Assembly (NCBI GenBank): GCA_023666705.1
Contig: JAMPBO010000016.1
Span: 17,212-81,211, forward strand
DNA length: 64,000 nucleotides
Direction: 5' to 3'
Source of the DNA: Bacteroides sp.
GTDB taxonomy: Bacteria > Bacillota > Clostridia > Lachnospirales > Lachnospiraceae
Of the stretch, positions 43,341-53,037 are shown one piece after another (within the stretch, counting starts at the first letter, position 1; each line of letters starts with the position of its first letter). Below the pieces are notes generated by a model. It was not told the DNA's origin. It saw nothing but the letters and a program-made list of their open reading frames with translations, and made no database searches. The translations under genes were made by a program, and so were the position numbers.

Positions 43341-44825
43341 TTAGTCTTCCTCTTCCTTTAATGCTTTTTCCTGCATTGCCTGTATATCGTCATATGCAGA
43401 AAGCATTGGAGTTATATCTTCATTTTTGAAATGTCTCTTTACATAGTTTGCAGTAATTGCAGCTACCGTTCCCGAAAGCGTAAGCACACCAATCAGGTTC
43501 GGGATTGCCATAAGACCATTAAGCGTATCTGCAATGTCCCATGCGAGGTTCTGTCCCATAACGGCCCCCCCAAAAACAGCAATTGTAAAGATAACTTTAT
43601 AAACATACGTTGCCTTTAAACCGAAAAGATACTCGCATGCCTTACTGCCGTAGTGGCTCCAGCCAAGCACTGTGGAAAACGCAAAGAGAAGAATCGCTAT
43701 GGCAATAAACATTTCTCCCGCCGTACCAAACATTTTTCCAAATGCCTCTGATGCAAGATTATTTGAGTCAATTCCTGAAACAACCTGACCTGTTGCAAGG
43801 TCAATATCACCTGATGCAAGTATGGAAACTGCCGTAAGGGTACATACGATAATCGTATCCGTAAACACCTCAAAGATACCCCACATTCCCTGCACAACAG
43901 GCTCCTTGACATTTGAATTTGAATGTACCATAACTGAGGAACCAAGTCCTGCTTCATTTGAGAACACGCCACGCTTCATTCCAAGCACAACTGCCTGCTT
44001 GATTCCAAAACCGACGATACCGCCGCCTACAGCCTTCATGCCGAACGCACTCTTAAATATAGATACAAATATGTCAGGTACAGCAGTTATATGTGTAGCA
44101 ATGATTACTATTGCACCGACTATGTAAAGAACAACCATAAACGGAACGATTTTCTCAGTAACCGCTGCAATTCTCTTTAATCCGCCGATTACAACCAATC
44201 CGACAGCGATTACAAGGATAATGCCGATTACAGGCTTTGGAATACCAAATGCCTTCTTTACGTTTGATGAAATGGAATTTACCTGTGTCATGTTTCCTAT
44301 ACCAAATGATGCAAGGAAACAGAATACTGAAAACAATACAGCGAGAACTGTTGCAATTCCCCTGCAGTGCTTCTTGGAACCGAGTCCATTTTGAAGATAG
44401 TACATGGCACCGCCTGACCACTCTCCCGCCTCGTTTTTCTTACGGTAATAAATACCCAATACATTTTCAGAATAGTTTGTCATCATTCCAAAAAATGCAA
44501 TTACCCACATCCAAAAAACTGCACCCGGACCACCTGACGCTATGGCTCCTGCAACACCTACGATATTACCTGTACCGACCGTTGCCGCAAGTGCAGTACA
44601 AAGCGACTGGAACTGTGATATCGATTTATCCTCAGTATGTGCGGTTACATGCTTCTTTCTGAAAATTCCTCCGATTGTATTTTTCATCCAATGCCCAAAA
44701 TGGCTAATCTGGAAAAACCTTGTAAGTATTGTCATAAGAATACCTACCACACCCATAAGAATAAGCATCGGTGGTCCCCAAACAACACCATTTACGGCAG
44801 AATTAATTTTTTCAATTAAATCCAT
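43341..44825 (-). CDS. Alanine/glycine:cation symporter, AGCS family
   Basis: 494 residues with ~10-11 hydrophobic helices. Family signatures: TALAATVGTGNIVGVAGAIA, a FWMW segment with MTNYSENVLGIYYR, and GMKRGVFSNEAGLGSSVMVH. It imports alanine or glycine with Na+. GGAGAG precedes the ATG. The ~130-base 5' leader starts with a strong hairpin plus T-run (see the leader entry). Confidence 0.95.
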   Translation of the reverse strand: MDLIEKINSAVNGVVWGPPMLILMGVVGILMTILTRFFQISHFGHWMKNTIGGIFRKKHVTAHTEDKSISQFQSLCTALAATVGTGNIVGVAGAIASGGPGAVFWMWVIAFFGMMTNYSENVLGIYYRKKNEAGEWSGGAMYYLQNGLGSKKHCRGIATVLAVLFSVFCFLASFGIGNMTQVNSISSNVKKAFGIPKPVIGIILVIAVGLVVIGGLKRIAAVTEKIVPFMVVLYIVGAIVIIATHITAVPDIFVSIFKSAFGMKAVGGGIVGFGIKQAVVLGMKRGVFSNEAGLGSSVMVHSNSNVKEPVVQGMWGIFEVFTDTIIVCTLTAVSILASGDIDLATGQVVSGIDSNNLASEAFGKMFGTAGEMFIAIAILLFAFSTVLGWSHYGSKACEYLFGLKATYVYKVIFTIAVFGGAVMGQNLAWDIADTLNGLMAIPNLIGVLTLSGTVAAITANYVKRHFKNEDITPMLSAYDDIQAMQEKALKEEED

Positions 44826-44903
44826 AATCCTCTCTCCTTTTTAAATTAATGAACACGCTGCCTTTGCATCTTTTATGCGGTTTTTTACCGCTGTAGCTTA
44901 ACA

Positions 44904-44949
44904 TAAAAAAGGTGCCTAGATACAGTATTTGCCTACTCTAGACACCTTT
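44904..44949 (-). promoter_or_regulatory. 5' leader hairpin with T-run before the AGCS symporter
   Basis: On the minus strand AAAGGTG-t-CTAGA pairs with TCTAG-g-CACCTTT (one mismatch) around a 16-base loop, followed by TTTTTT. It begins only a few bases after the predicted transcription start, so it would terminate most transcripts at ~50 bases unless relieved. A second hairpin GCGGT-A5-ACCGC lies further on. Confidence 0.65.
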
Positions 44950-44959
44950 GTCCTTGTAT

Positions 44960-44989
44960 TTTATATCATATTCCGACTAATCTTGTCAA
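44960..44989 (-). promoter_or_regulatory. Sigma A promoter of the AGCS symporter
   Basis: TTGACA (44989-44984) and TATAAA (44965-44960) on the minus strand, spacer 18 bases. Confidence 0.7.
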
Positions 44990-45104
44990 TAAAATTCACT
45001 TTATTTTTCTAATGTTTCATCACTGTAATAAAGTAAATTATATCATCAGTCCTTTTCACGTATGGGGTATCATACTATAAATATCCTTGATGTAAAACCC
45101 TATG

Positions 45105-46295
45105 TTATATCAATTTATCCAGCAAGGATTTTCCTATTGTACCGCTTGGCATTGCAACGCCAAAATTGTCCGTTATGGTTGCCCCGATATCTGCAAAGGT
45201 ATCGGAATCTGTCAACCTGCCGTTTCCCCTTAGGCAAGGGGAATATGCAATAAACAAAACCCGCTCTCTTGTGTGGTCGGTTCCTGTGTGGGTAGGGTCA
45301 TTGCCATGATCTGCCGTTATAATAAGCAAATCATCCTCCCGCAGAACTGTAAGAAGCTGTCCTAACTTTTCGTCAAAACGCTCCAGCTCCTGTCCATATC
45401 CGATTGGATTTCGCCTGTGCCCCCATAAGGTGTCAAAGTCAACCAAGTTTACATAACACAAGCCCGTGAAATCCCTGCCTGCAATTTCTATCGTCTGCTC
45501 CATACCATGTACAGAGGACTTTGACCGATTGCTCTCAGTAATTCCCTCCCCTGCAAATATATCGTTTATCTTGCCAACCGATATAACGTCATAGCCTGCA
45601 TCCTTCAAAGCGTTTAACGCTGTTTGTCCATAGGGCTTCAATGCGTAATCGTGCCGGTTGCTCGTCCTTACAAACTCTCCCTTTTTCTTTCCCACATAAG
45701 GTCTTGCTATGACACGTCCTACCTTCCACTCATCCCGCATGGTAAGCTCTCTTGCAATTTCGCAGCACCTGTAAAGCTCATCCAGCCCAAAGGTTTCCTC
45801 GTTGCCGCAGATTTGAAGAACCGAGTCGGAGGATGTGTACACAATCATATTTCCTGTTGCTATCTCCTCCTCCGCAAGCTCATCCAAAATTGCAGTTCCA
45901 CTTGCACTTTTATTTCCGATTACCTTGTGTCCCGTCCTCTTTTCCAGCTCTGCAATAAGCTCAGCAGGAAAGCCTGTATCCGTAAAGGTCTGAAACGGCT
46001 TTGTAATGTGAAGCCCCATCATTTCCCAATGTCCTGTCATGGTGTCCTTGCCTGTGCTCGCCTCGTTCATTTTCATGTAATAGCCCATAGGTTCATCAAT
46101 CGGCGGCACTTGTTTTAGGGGATGCAGATTTGCAAGTCCAAGCTTTTGTAAATTGGGTATGTGAAAAGCATCCATACGCTGTGAAATGTGCCCCAGCGTA
46201 TCCGTACCTGCATCTCCGAAGCTTGCCGCATCCTCCATTGCACCCACGCCTAAGGAATCTATCACCATTGTAAATATACGTTTAAATCCTGCCAT
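45105..46295 (-). CDS. deoB: Phosphopentomutase
   Basis: 396 residues of the alkaline-phosphatase superfamily. [27 protein letters not shown] start holds a metal Asp, and [19 protein letters not shown] near the C-terminus holds the other metal ligands. DeoB interconverts (deoxy)ribose 1-phosphate and 5-phosphate, linking nucleoside phosphorolysis to DeoC. It lies downstream of the udp-add-cdd-punA-deoC group, separated by an AlbA-domain gene. AGGAGG precedes the ATG. Confidence 0.96.
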   Translation of the reverse strand: MAGFKRIFTMVIDSLGVGAMEDAASFGDAGTDTLGHISQRMDAFHIPNLQKLGLANLHPLKQVPPIDEPMGYYMKMNEASTGKDTMTGHWEMMGLHITKPFQTFTDTGFPAELIAELEKRTGHKVIGNKSASGTAILDELAEEEIATGNMIVYTSSDSVLQICGNEETFGLDELYRCCEIARELTMRDEWKVGRVIARPYVGKKKGEFVRTSNRHDYALKPYGQTALNALKDAGYDVISVGKINDIFAGEGITESNRSKSSVHGMEQTIEIAGRDFTGLCYVNLVDFDTLWGHRRNPIGYGQELERFDEKLGQLLTVLREDDLLIITADHGNDPTHTGTDHTRERVLFIAYSPCLRGNGRLTDSDTFADIGATITDNFGVAMPSGTIGKSLLDKLI

Positions 46296-46328
46296 AAATA
46301 ACCTCCTAAAGAAATTGTAAGCCGTGTG

Positions 46329-46547
46329 TTACTTACTATATTTTTTCTTTACCACTTTTGCAACAATAAATACGATAATACTTGGTATTAAAAACGCTAT
46401 CACTCTTTCAATTATAAAAGCATAAAATGGTGCAGAATTGCTCATATTATCATATTTAAAATAATCTGTGCCTAATCTTATTGCAAATCCAATTACTAAA
46501 AATATTGAAACAGCATATAAACACTTATAGATATTTTCTTTTTTCAC
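46329..46547 (-). CDS. Small two-helix membrane protein, unknown function
   Basis: 72 residues from GTG 46547, with GGAGG seven bases upstream; the longer ATG frame from 46610 was rejected. Two transmembrane helices (about 10-28 and 46-64) and basic ends (VKKENIYK, KKKYSK). Family not recognised. Confidence 0.6.
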   Translation of the reverse strand: MKKENIYKCLYAVSIFLVIGFAIRLGTDYFKYDNMSNSAPFYAFIIERVIAFLIPSIIVFIVAKVVKKKYSK

Positions 46548-46617
46548 ACTCGTTCCTCCATAACTTCCGATTGTAATTTGACATTTTTTTAGGGAAACAT
46601 TATAACACAAAAACTCT

Positions 46618-46658
46618 AAAGCTGTTCCAAAGCTGAAATAGAGCTTTAGAACAGCTTT
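46618..46658 (-). terminator. Long hairpin after the AlbA-domain gene
   Basis: Two perfect blocks, AAAGCTGTTC and AAAGCT, separated by one mismatch, pair with AGCTTT and GAACAGCTTT, giving a 17-position stem with a 7-base loop. T-rich sequence follows on both sides. It ends the gene at 46668. Confidence 0.8.
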
Positions 46659-46667
46659 AAAGAAATT

Positions 46668-47999
46668 TTATTTTTTTACTTCCCAAAATCCAAATCGTTT
46701 TCCACCCTTACGTTCTATCGTGCCTTCATTTACCAATTCTTTAACAATCCCTTGTATATGTGTTCTTGTCTCATTTAAGGTTTCTTGTAGTTCTTTTTGA
46801 GTAGCTGTTGGTTTTTCTTTCAAACATTCTACGATTTTGATTTTTAAAGCTGTATGCCCAGCTTTGGCATTCGGCTTTAAAAATCGTTCATTAGATGTTG
46901 AAACAGCGGATAACTTTATCATAATATCTTCCGAATGTACCACATATTCCGGTTGTAAAGTTCCATATTCATTACACACATCAAAAATTTTTTGAATCCC
47001 CCGTCCCCAACTTTCAATATAGCCAGCTCTGAAAAATGCTCTCGCAATTTTAGGATTATATGGTCGGGATTGATGTCTCTGCAACAGGGAGTCCATTGTC
47101 CAATCGGACGGAAATACACACTCATTACTAATATACATTGCATCGTCTTCAATGCGGACTTGTATAGGTATTCCAGCACTCCAACGGGAATGCACCAGTG
47201 CATTATAAAGTGCCTCCCTCACTGCGTCTTTCGGAAAAGGATAAGTCTCTACTCTGATTAAATTATCATAAGTGATAGGTGCTTTCAAATATTTTAAATA
47301 TATCAATTCTATTACACGTTCAGCTTGCATAAACAATGATCCTATCACTTCATCCTGATACAGTAAATCAGATCCTTTCCCAAACCTTCCAATTTTTGTG
47401 TAAGTTCCAAACATCCATTTTTGCGGTGTCCGATGAAAAAGAAGCACTGCAGCTCTGGTGAGTTTTCCATCTTTTAACAAATCCAGACTATCCAAAAGTT
47501 CTGCGTTGCTCATATTTAAGTCATCTTTCGTCATACGTTTGCTTCGGACTGCTTCCCGTCGAAAAATATCAAAACTTTCTTTATCCAAATCCTCTACCGT
47601 AACTCCTTCAATCACAGAATCTTCCCATCGTATGCCAGTTTTTGAGGATATGAATTCGTTTAAAGCCGTCCCCCGCAGTACCTGTTTTGTGCTGCCACTC
47701 CGAAAATGATATTCTCCCTTATAACTGACAGGATAACTGCTTGGACTTACAATAATTTCAATATATTCCAAACCATTTTCTGATAGCAGATTTACATCTG
47801 CGAGAAATCCCAAATTTGTTTGAATCTTATTGGGTATTTCTTCCAAGAGTCTTTTACCGTTCCGTATACCAGTGACTTTACCCGTATCATCTATGCCAAT
47901 ATAAATTTTTCCTCCTCCAGCATTAGCAAATCCACATATCCATTTCAGATATTCGTCACGCCATGATTCTTTCCATTCAATGTTTTGACTTTCTGCCAT
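46668..47999 (-). CDS. AlbA_2/Schlafen-type ATP-binding regulator (RecG-like family)
   Basis: 443 residues from ATG 47999, with AAGGAGGGG before it. N-terminal AlbA_2 domain: QNIEWKESWRDEYLKWICGFANAGGGKIYIG-type start with IYIGIDDTGKVTGI. The middle holds a GHKL-like ATPase part (VREALYNALVHSRW, SWGRGIQKIFDVC). The C-terminus is a winged helix (KEKPTATQKELQETLNETRT). Often annotated as transcriptional regulators or ATP-dependent helicases. It splits the nucleoside gene group, next to a remnant of a similar gene. Confidence 0.85.
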   Translation of the reverse strand: MAESQNIEWKESWRDEYLKWICGFANAGGGKIYIGIDDTGKVTGIRNGKRLLEEIPNKIQTNLGFLADVNLLSENGLEYIEIIVSPSSYPVSYKGEYHFRSGSTKQVLRGTALNEFISSKTGIRWEDSVIEGVTVEDLDKESFDIFRREAVRSKRMTKDDLNMSNAELLDSLDLLKDGKLTRAAVLLFHRTPQKWMFGTYTKIGRFGKGSDLLYQDEVIGSLFMQAERVIELIYLKYLKAPITYDNLIRVETYPFPKDAVREALYNALVHSRWSAGIPIQVRIEDDAMYISNECVFPSDWTMDSLLQRHQSRPYNPKIARAFFRAGYIESWGRGIQKIFDVCNEYGTLQPEYVVHSEDIMIKLSAVSTSNERFLKPNAKAGHTALKIKIVECLKEKPTATQKELQETLNETRTHIQGIVKELVNEGTIERKGGKRFGFWEVKK

Positions 48000-48005
48000 G
48001 AGCAA

Positions 48006-48343
48006 AACCCCTCCTTAATTACTTCCCTCTGCAATATCCCTCGTAAATCCTATAATATCTCAATGATTTCAGGATCAGTACACGCTTAATCTTCTTTAAA
48101 TTTATTTAAAGAAATAATAGATTTGAATAATTAAATATCTGTTATATTTGACATAACTGTGGTCGTAACATAGTTATCTTCTTTCAACTGTCTGATAAGT
48201 GTATCTAAAAATGCTTTTTCTTTCTCAGTTATTTTATCGCTCATTTTATCGCTCAACTTATCGCTCAACTTATCGCTCATTTTTTTCAATACATTCAAAT
48301 CACTGTTTCTTCTAAATCAGTTTTATAGTCATATCTACTCTCA
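48006..48343. other. 338-bp region between the AlbA-domain gene and udp
   Basis: Contains a gene remnant (48131-48280) and otherwise AT-rich sequence without recognised features. The 12-base tandem repeat inside the remnant is coding in origin. Confidence 0.5.
48131..48280 (-). pseudogene. Remnant with four SDK-type tandem repeats, C-terminal piece of a lost gene
   Basis: An open frame of 49 codons on the minus strand: MSDKLSDKLSDKMSDKITEK at the start, then a helical part ending VTTTVMSNITDI before TAA. Four in-frame copies of a 12-base unit encode (L/M)SDK. Such SDKLSDK repeats precede a C-terminal winged helix in some AlbA_2-type proteins, and the winged helix here is cut short. No ribosome site is visible and a stop lies upstream, so it looks like a fragment of an earlier AlbA_2-like gene. 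Confidence 0.6.
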
Positions 48344-49117
48344 TTAACAGTCTGCCACAATCAGTCTCTTAATTGCTTCAATTCCTACCTTGATTGCCGA
48401 TTCCGTATCGTGGACAATCGGGTTGTCAAGTCCTGCTGCATTCCGCTCCTGATTACCGACCACGAGGAAATCGGAGCCGCATCTTACGCCCAAATGGCTT
48501 GCCACAACAAAGAGTGCCGCAGACTCCATTTCTGACGCCTTGACCCCAAGACGTTTCCATGCCTCCCACTTATTAAGAAGCTCATAGCTTACAGGCATAC
48601 GCTCAGGCTCATGCTGTCCGTAAAATGCATCCTTGCACTGCACCACCCCTGTGTGATAGGTATAACCAAGCTCCTTTGCCGCACCGACCAGTGCATTTGT
48701 AACATCAAGATTTGCAACTGCCGGAAATTCAATTGGTGCATATTCCCTGCTTGTTCCTTCCATACGGATTGCTCCTGTGGCAATTACGATGTCGCCGCCC
48801 TTAACGTCCATGTCTATTCCGCCGCAGGTTCCCACTCTCACAAATGTGTCTGCTCCGCAAAGCACAAGCTCCTCCATGGCGATGGATGCAGATGGTCCGC
48901 CTATGCCTGTGGAGGTAACGCTCACCTTTTCCCCATTCAAATATCCCGTATAAGTCACAAATTCTCTGCTGTCGGCAACAAGTCTCGCATCCTCAAAATG
49001 TTCTGCTATCTTCTCGCATCGTTTTGGGTCACCCGGAAGTATAACATACCGTCCTACATCACCTGGTCTTATCTGTAAATGATATTGCAATCCTGCCTCA
49101 CCTGAATAATTCTGCAT
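48344..49117 (-). CDS. udp: Uridine phosphorylase (nucleoside phosphorylase I family)
   Basis: 257 residues. [16 protein letters not shown] near the N-terminus binds phosphate, [20 protein letters not shown] and [13 protein letters not shown] are the family core, with the purine/pyrimidine-binding Glu-Met-Glu. It splits uridine (or another nucleoside) with phosphate to ribose 1-phosphate. Named by resemblance to Udp; substrate range unproven. AAGGAGG precedes the ATG. Confidence 0.87.
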   Translation of the reverse strand: MQNYSGEAGLQYHLQIRPGDVGRYVILPGDPKRCEKIAEHFEDARLVADSREFVTYTGYLNGEKVSVTSTGIGGPSASIAMEELVLCGADTFVRVGTCGGIDMDVKGGDIVIATGAIRMEGTSREYAPIEFPAVANLDVTNALVGAAKELGYTYHTGVVQCKDAFYGQHEPERMPVSYELLNKWEAWKRLGVKASEMESAALFVVASHLGVRCGSDFLVVGNQERNAAGLDNPIVHDTESAIKVGIEAIKRLIVADC

Positions 49118-49176
49118 GGCAATTCCTCCTTTTGAACATTAAATCTATCCACGAACACCATTTTTCTCTCAAGTCT

Positions 49177-50136
49177 TCAAAACAGCTTCATCAGTTTGTC
49201 CTTTACATTTTCATCCGCCCACGATACCTCTACGGCATTTTTCATCATACAAATAATTTCATCGTCCGTGATACCGTAATTTTTCTGTATAAAGTCAAGC
49301 TCTTTATCCATGGTTGTCGTGCTCACGGTACGGTTATCAGTATTTACCGTTACCATGATATGATTATCTAAAAACTGCTTCATGGGATATTCGGACATAT
49401 CCTTTACTGCCTTTGTCTGGAGATTGCTGATTGGACAAAGCTCCACGCCAATTCTCCTGTCGGCACAAAGCTTCATTACAGCTTCATCATTTCGCATGGC
49501 TATTCCATGTCCAATTCTCGCTGCCCCGCACGCTATGGCATCCGTGATGTTTTTTACATTTCCACATTCACCTGCATGTATCGTAAACGGCATTCCAAGT
49601 CTATGAACCTCCCGAAACAGCTCCATAAATTCAGACATGGGATATGCAGCCTCATTTCCTGCAAGGTCAGCACCGCAAACACCGTTTCCAAGAAATTCCC
49701 TTGATGCCTTTATCATGGCAAGATTTTCCTCATGGCTGTGATGCCGCATGGCACATACAATCACGCCATATGCAACGCCATATTCCATTTTTCCCTTTTC
49801 TAATCCGTCTATGACCGACGCTATTATCTTATCCACTGCAAGTCCTTTTTGCATGGATAAAAGCGGGGCAAACCGAACCTCCACATAATCCATATGCTCG
49901 TGATACATTGTTTTCATAAAGTCATAACCTGCACGTTTCAGACCTGCCTCATTTTGCAAAACGGAAAGGGGTAAGTCAAATTTCTCAAGATATTGTGCAA
50001 GGTCGCGGCAGTCAACCGATACACCAAGCTCTTCATCCTCCACTGTTCTTCCCAGCAGCTCCTCAATACAGCCCTTGGAAAGCGAACCGTCCAAGTGACA
50101 ATGAAGCTCAACCCTCGGCATTTTATTTTGTATCAT
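49177..50136 (-). CDS. add: Adenosine deaminase
   Basis: 319 residues, TIM-barrel metal-dependent hydrolase. MPRVELHCHLDGSLS holds the first two metal histidines, TIHAGECGNV the third His and catalytic Glu, RIGHGIA the catalytic His, and MVTVNTDNRTV the last Asp, where many enzymes have NSDDP. It converts adenosine to inosine for PunA. GAGGAGG precedes the ATG. Confidence 0.93.
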   Translation of the reverse strand: MIQNKMPRVELHCHLDGSLSKGCIEELLGRTVEDEELGVSVDCRDLAQYLEKFDLPLSVLQNEAGLKRAGYDFMKTMYHEHMDYVEVRFAPLLSMQKGLAVDKIIASVIDGLEKGKMEYGVAYGVIVCAMRHHSHEENLAMIKASREFLGNGVCGADLAGNEAAYPMSEFMELFREVHRLGMPFTIHAGECGNVKNITDAIACGAARIGHGIAMRNDEAVMKLCADRRIGVELCPISNLQTKAVKDMSEYPMKQFLDNHIMVTVNTDNRTVSTTTMDKELDFIQKNYGITDDEIICMMKNAVEVSWADENVKDKLMKLF

Positions 50137-50178
50137 TTTCCAGCCTCCTCATAAATATCCTTCCAGCCATGGTATACA

Positions 50179-50598
50179 TCACCCCATACTTTCTCCTGCA
50201 AAGCTTCTCGGCAAAAGCTCCTCCAAGGTCATGGAGAATGTACCACCCTTGCCATCCTCAAGGATAACGCTAAAGTCCTTCGGCTCACAAAATTCCCGCA
50301 TAACCTGACGGCATATGCCGCAAGGTGCACATGTGTCTTTCGTATCGGCATCGCTTGGTGCTCCCACTATAGCAATCGCCTTGAATTCACGTTCTCCCTC
50401 CGATATCGCCTTGAAAAACGCTGTCCGTTCCGCACAATTTGTTGCACCAAAGGATGCATTTTCCACATTGCAACCTGTATATATTTTCCCGTTGCCGGCA
50501 AGAAGTGCCGCACCAACTTTAAAATGGGAGTATGGTGCATATGCATGTTCCCTCGCCACCTTTGCATGACATATCAATTCTGCTTCATTTATCTCCAT
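50179..50598 (-). CDS. cdd: Cytidine deaminase
   Basis: 139 residues from ATG 50598 with AAGGAGG upstream; the frame from 50673 was rejected. Zinc site: Cys55 in NCAE with catalytic Glu57, and Cys93/Cys96 in PCGIC. Normal length for the tetrameric enzyme. Deaminates cytidine and deoxycytidine to uridine forms that Udp can split. Sits between add and the DUF4153 gene. Confidence 0.96.
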   Translation of the reverse strand: MEINEAELICHAKVAREHAYAPYSHFKVGAALLAGNGKIYTGCNVENASFGATNCAERTAFFKAISEGEREFKAIAIVGAPSDADTKDTCAPCGICRQVMREFCEPKDFSVILEDGKGGTFSMTLEELLPRSFAGESMG

Positions 50599-50608
50599 AC
50601 AAACCTCC

Positions 50609-52378
50609 TTACCACAAAACATAGCCCTCGAATTTCCAGTCTCTGATATCATTATCCGTTTCTTCATACTCAAAATAACAATAGGTTATGATATATTTCC
50701 TGCCACTCTCCGACACAATTTCATACGGCAGTGTGCCATCATCACCGGCATTCGGGTAATCGCTGTTTATCATGCTCCACACAAGCTCCTTTACATTTAT
50801 GGTGTCATGGATTGAATTTCCGTTTCCGATATCTTCAATGTCAACCACCATATCTATGCGTTCTCCCCCAGCACTCATTTCTTCGTAATAATCACCATCG
50901 ACCCTAAAGCTGCACATATAACTGTAACCTTCTATGGAAACGGCAGCATCAGTTTCCCGCCTGCGAAAAACCCACTGTCTCCCATCATATGTCTGCTGTC
51001 CAAAAAAGCTCTTTATTGCAGTCAGCTCTGCTGCCGTATATTTTTCTTCTAAATATTCCTCGCCGTATCTGTTCCATTTTAAAACATTGTATATACTTCT
51101 TGCACTTTTAAACGCATCACTATTTTGTTGTAAATCAATATCATATGCCGTCTCATAGGCACCCATCAAAGCCTCAAACCGTTTTTTCTGTGACAGAAAT
51201 TCTATTTTTTCCACACTGAAAAACGGTAACATAACACACAGGATATAAACCAAAATGCCAATATAAAGGAAATGCTCATACCCCTCGGCATAGCCACTCT
51301 TTTCCTTTTTGAACAGCTTACGCACCAAGCCGTAAATCGGCTCCCATGCCACATAAATAATCTGCAATATGATAAATACCACAGCCCAGTAACGGGAAGC
51401 GGTAATCCCATAATCATTGATACGAATACCGATTGACCAACATTCAAGAAGGATAAACGGTGCATAAATATACTTTGCATATTTTATTACAGTCCTGTAT
51501 ATCACACCCGCCTTCAAATCCTGGTATGCATTTGCCGCAAACGGATATGCCGTTGTCCAGATAACCGCCCCAATGCAAAACAAACCCGCACAAATGCCAA
51601 ACACTTCATTTTTCGGCATATAACCCGTAACAAGAATTTTCAGCACGTACATGTAAATGATAATCATTGCTGCCATTACCATCGGCATCAGCACCCACAG
51701 CAAAAGTCCTTTAATAAACCTTGATTTTGTTTCCGTTTTATCCGTCAAACAAATGAGAGCATAGGGTGCATACACGATACCGACAAGGAGTATTTCAACA
51801 TAGGTCACAAACTGCCACTCGTCAACATCGACAATTAAAATATCAAATATTGTCACCAAAAGAATAAACCCGATGTTAAGCAGGAGTAAAACAGTGCCTA
51901 CCTTGATGGCACCCACAACAAGGCTTACCATATATTTTTCAAATGCCATACCACTTAATTTTATCAGCCTGTGAAATGCAAGGACTACACATAAAAGAAT
52001 ATACAGCACCATCACCTTATAAAGCATGTCCTGTCCCGCTTCCGAAAATATGTCGATATTGTTTCCGAGAATGTCAAAGACAACACTGAAAATTGCAAAT
52101 ATAATGTAGTGCAGTATCAGCCTTTTTCGGTTGCTTCCATCCTCTGTAAAAATACTTTCCACAAAAAAGCTTCCGACTGCAAACATCATAAGAAAGCCAA
52201 ATATATAATCAACCACCTGCCGTGCGGCATCGCTGCTTCGTGAATAAAAGTCGCTTGCGTCCAAAGCCACAGAAAGCACACATGCAAGATTTACGCAAAG
52301 AAGCGTTATCATATATCGCTTGATGATGCTTTTGATTGATTCCTTTTGTTTGTCAACCACAATCCCAAACTTACCCAT
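50609..52378 (-). CDS. DUF4153 family membrane protein
   Basis: 589 residues. The first ~400 contain about 11-12 transmembrane helices; the last ~190 are soluble, with repeated DG and YE motifs, probably extracytoplasmic. The hydrophobic core with YVEILLVGIVYAPYALICLT and IYMYVLKILVTGYMP matches DUF4153 proteins. Function unknown. It ends 10 bases before cdd, so it is co-transcribed with the nucleoside genes. AAGGAG precedes the ATG. Confidence 0.75.
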   Translation of the reverse strand: MGKFGIVVDKQKESIKSIIKRYMITLLCVNLACVLSVALDASDFYSRSSDAARQVVDYIFGFLMMFAVGSFFVESIFTEDGSNRKRLILHYIIFAIFSVVFDILGNNIDIFSEAGQDMLYKVMVLYILLCVVLAFHRLIKLSGMAFEKYMVSLVVGAIKVGTVLLLLNIGFILLVTIFDILIVDVDEWQFVTYVEILLVGIVYAPYALICLTDKTETKSRFIKGLLLWVLMPMVMAAMIIIYMYVLKILVTGYMPKNEVFGICAGLFCIGAVIWTTAYPFAANAYQDLKAGVIYRTVIKYAKYIYAPFILLECWSIGIRINDYGITASRYWAVVFIILQIIYVAWEPIYGLVRKLFKKEKSGYAEGYEHFLYIGILVYILCVMLPFFSVEKIEFLSQKKRFEALMGAYETAYDIDLQQNSDAFKSARSIYNVLKWNRYGEEYLEEKYTAAELTAIKSFFGQQTYDGRQWVFRRRETDAAVSIEGYSYMCSFRVDGDYYEEMSAGGERIDMVVDIEDIGNGNSIHDTINVKELVWSMINSDYPNAGDDGTLPYEIVSESGRKYIITYCYFEYEETDNDIRDWKFEGYVLW

Positions 52379-52442
52379 AAAAATTCTCCTTATTTACCTT
52401 TGCATTCTATTGTTATCGTTTATCATCTTCGTAACAAGCTTC

Positions 52443-53021
52443 TTATCTCCCCTTTTTATCTGCTATTAAAGGTTTTATCGCATTATATATTTCACTTGTT
52501 TTCTTACTATCCTTTAACTCCTTTGAAATAGCGGTATTAATGCCCTGCTTTGTTTTATATTGCTCTATAAATTTTACAATTGTTGGTGCTAAATTTTTAT
52601 CGCCAATTAAATTTTCTACTTCCATCAATAGTTCCTTTTTTGCTTCCAATTCCTTTTTCCCCGAACAATCTACTGCCTGCGTAATATTGACTTTTCTTTT
52701 TTCCCAATAATTAACTACACTTGAATACCCCTTATCCTTTGAAACAATATAATAATTTTGTAGACTTTCATTTTTGTTTTCAGCTATTAGATACCCTAAA
52801 TATGTACACAACTGAAAATCAAGTGCGTTCGATGTTCCAACCTCTACCTTTTGGTATGTGATATTAGCTTTTGCTTCATTCAGTCTTTTATGAAGTCCAA
52901 ATGTTAATGTATCAGCATTTTCACTATAGAAAATACATACATTATCTGTTTCCACCAGTTTACTCAAACCATTAAGTCCATTTACCTTTACATTTTCATA
53001 ATCTATCAAATAGTATGTCAT
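52443..53021 (-). CDS. NYN/PIN-like domain protein, possible ribonuclease
   Basis: 192 residues from ATG 53021, with GGGGTG upstream; the frame from 53069 overlaps punA and was rejected. The start MTYYLIDYENVKVNGLNGLS carries the LIDYENV motif with the first acidic residues of NYN/PIN-fold nucleases, and YYIVSKDKGYSSVVNYW has the SKDKGY block typical of that fold (usual form SGDSDF). A helical C-terminal part follows. It lies in the nucleoside salvage operon between punA and the DUF4153 gene. RNase activity is inferred from the fold. Confidence 0.7.
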   Translation of the reverse strand: MTYYLIDYENVKVNGLNGLSKLVETDNVCIFYSENADTLTFGLHKRLNEAKANITYQKVEVGTSNALDFQLCTYLGYLIAENKNESLQNYYIVSKDKGYSSVVNYWEKRKVNITQAVDCSGKKELEAKKELLMEVENLIGDKNLAPTIVKFIEQYKTKQGINTAISKELKDSKKTSEIYNAIKPLIADKKGR

Positions 53022-53037
53022 TATTATCACCCCATTC

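Noticed and set aside
44826..44960. Glycine or other amino-acid riboswitch before the AGCS symporter
   Set aside because: Only simple hairpins were seen, with no aptamer-like conserved core. Kept as a leader hairpin of unknown role.
48230..48280. Four tandem 12-base repeats, at first suggestive of an iteron or CRISPR-like array
   Set aside because: Units are only 12 bases with no spacers, and they encode in-frame (L/M)SDK repeats known from protein tails.
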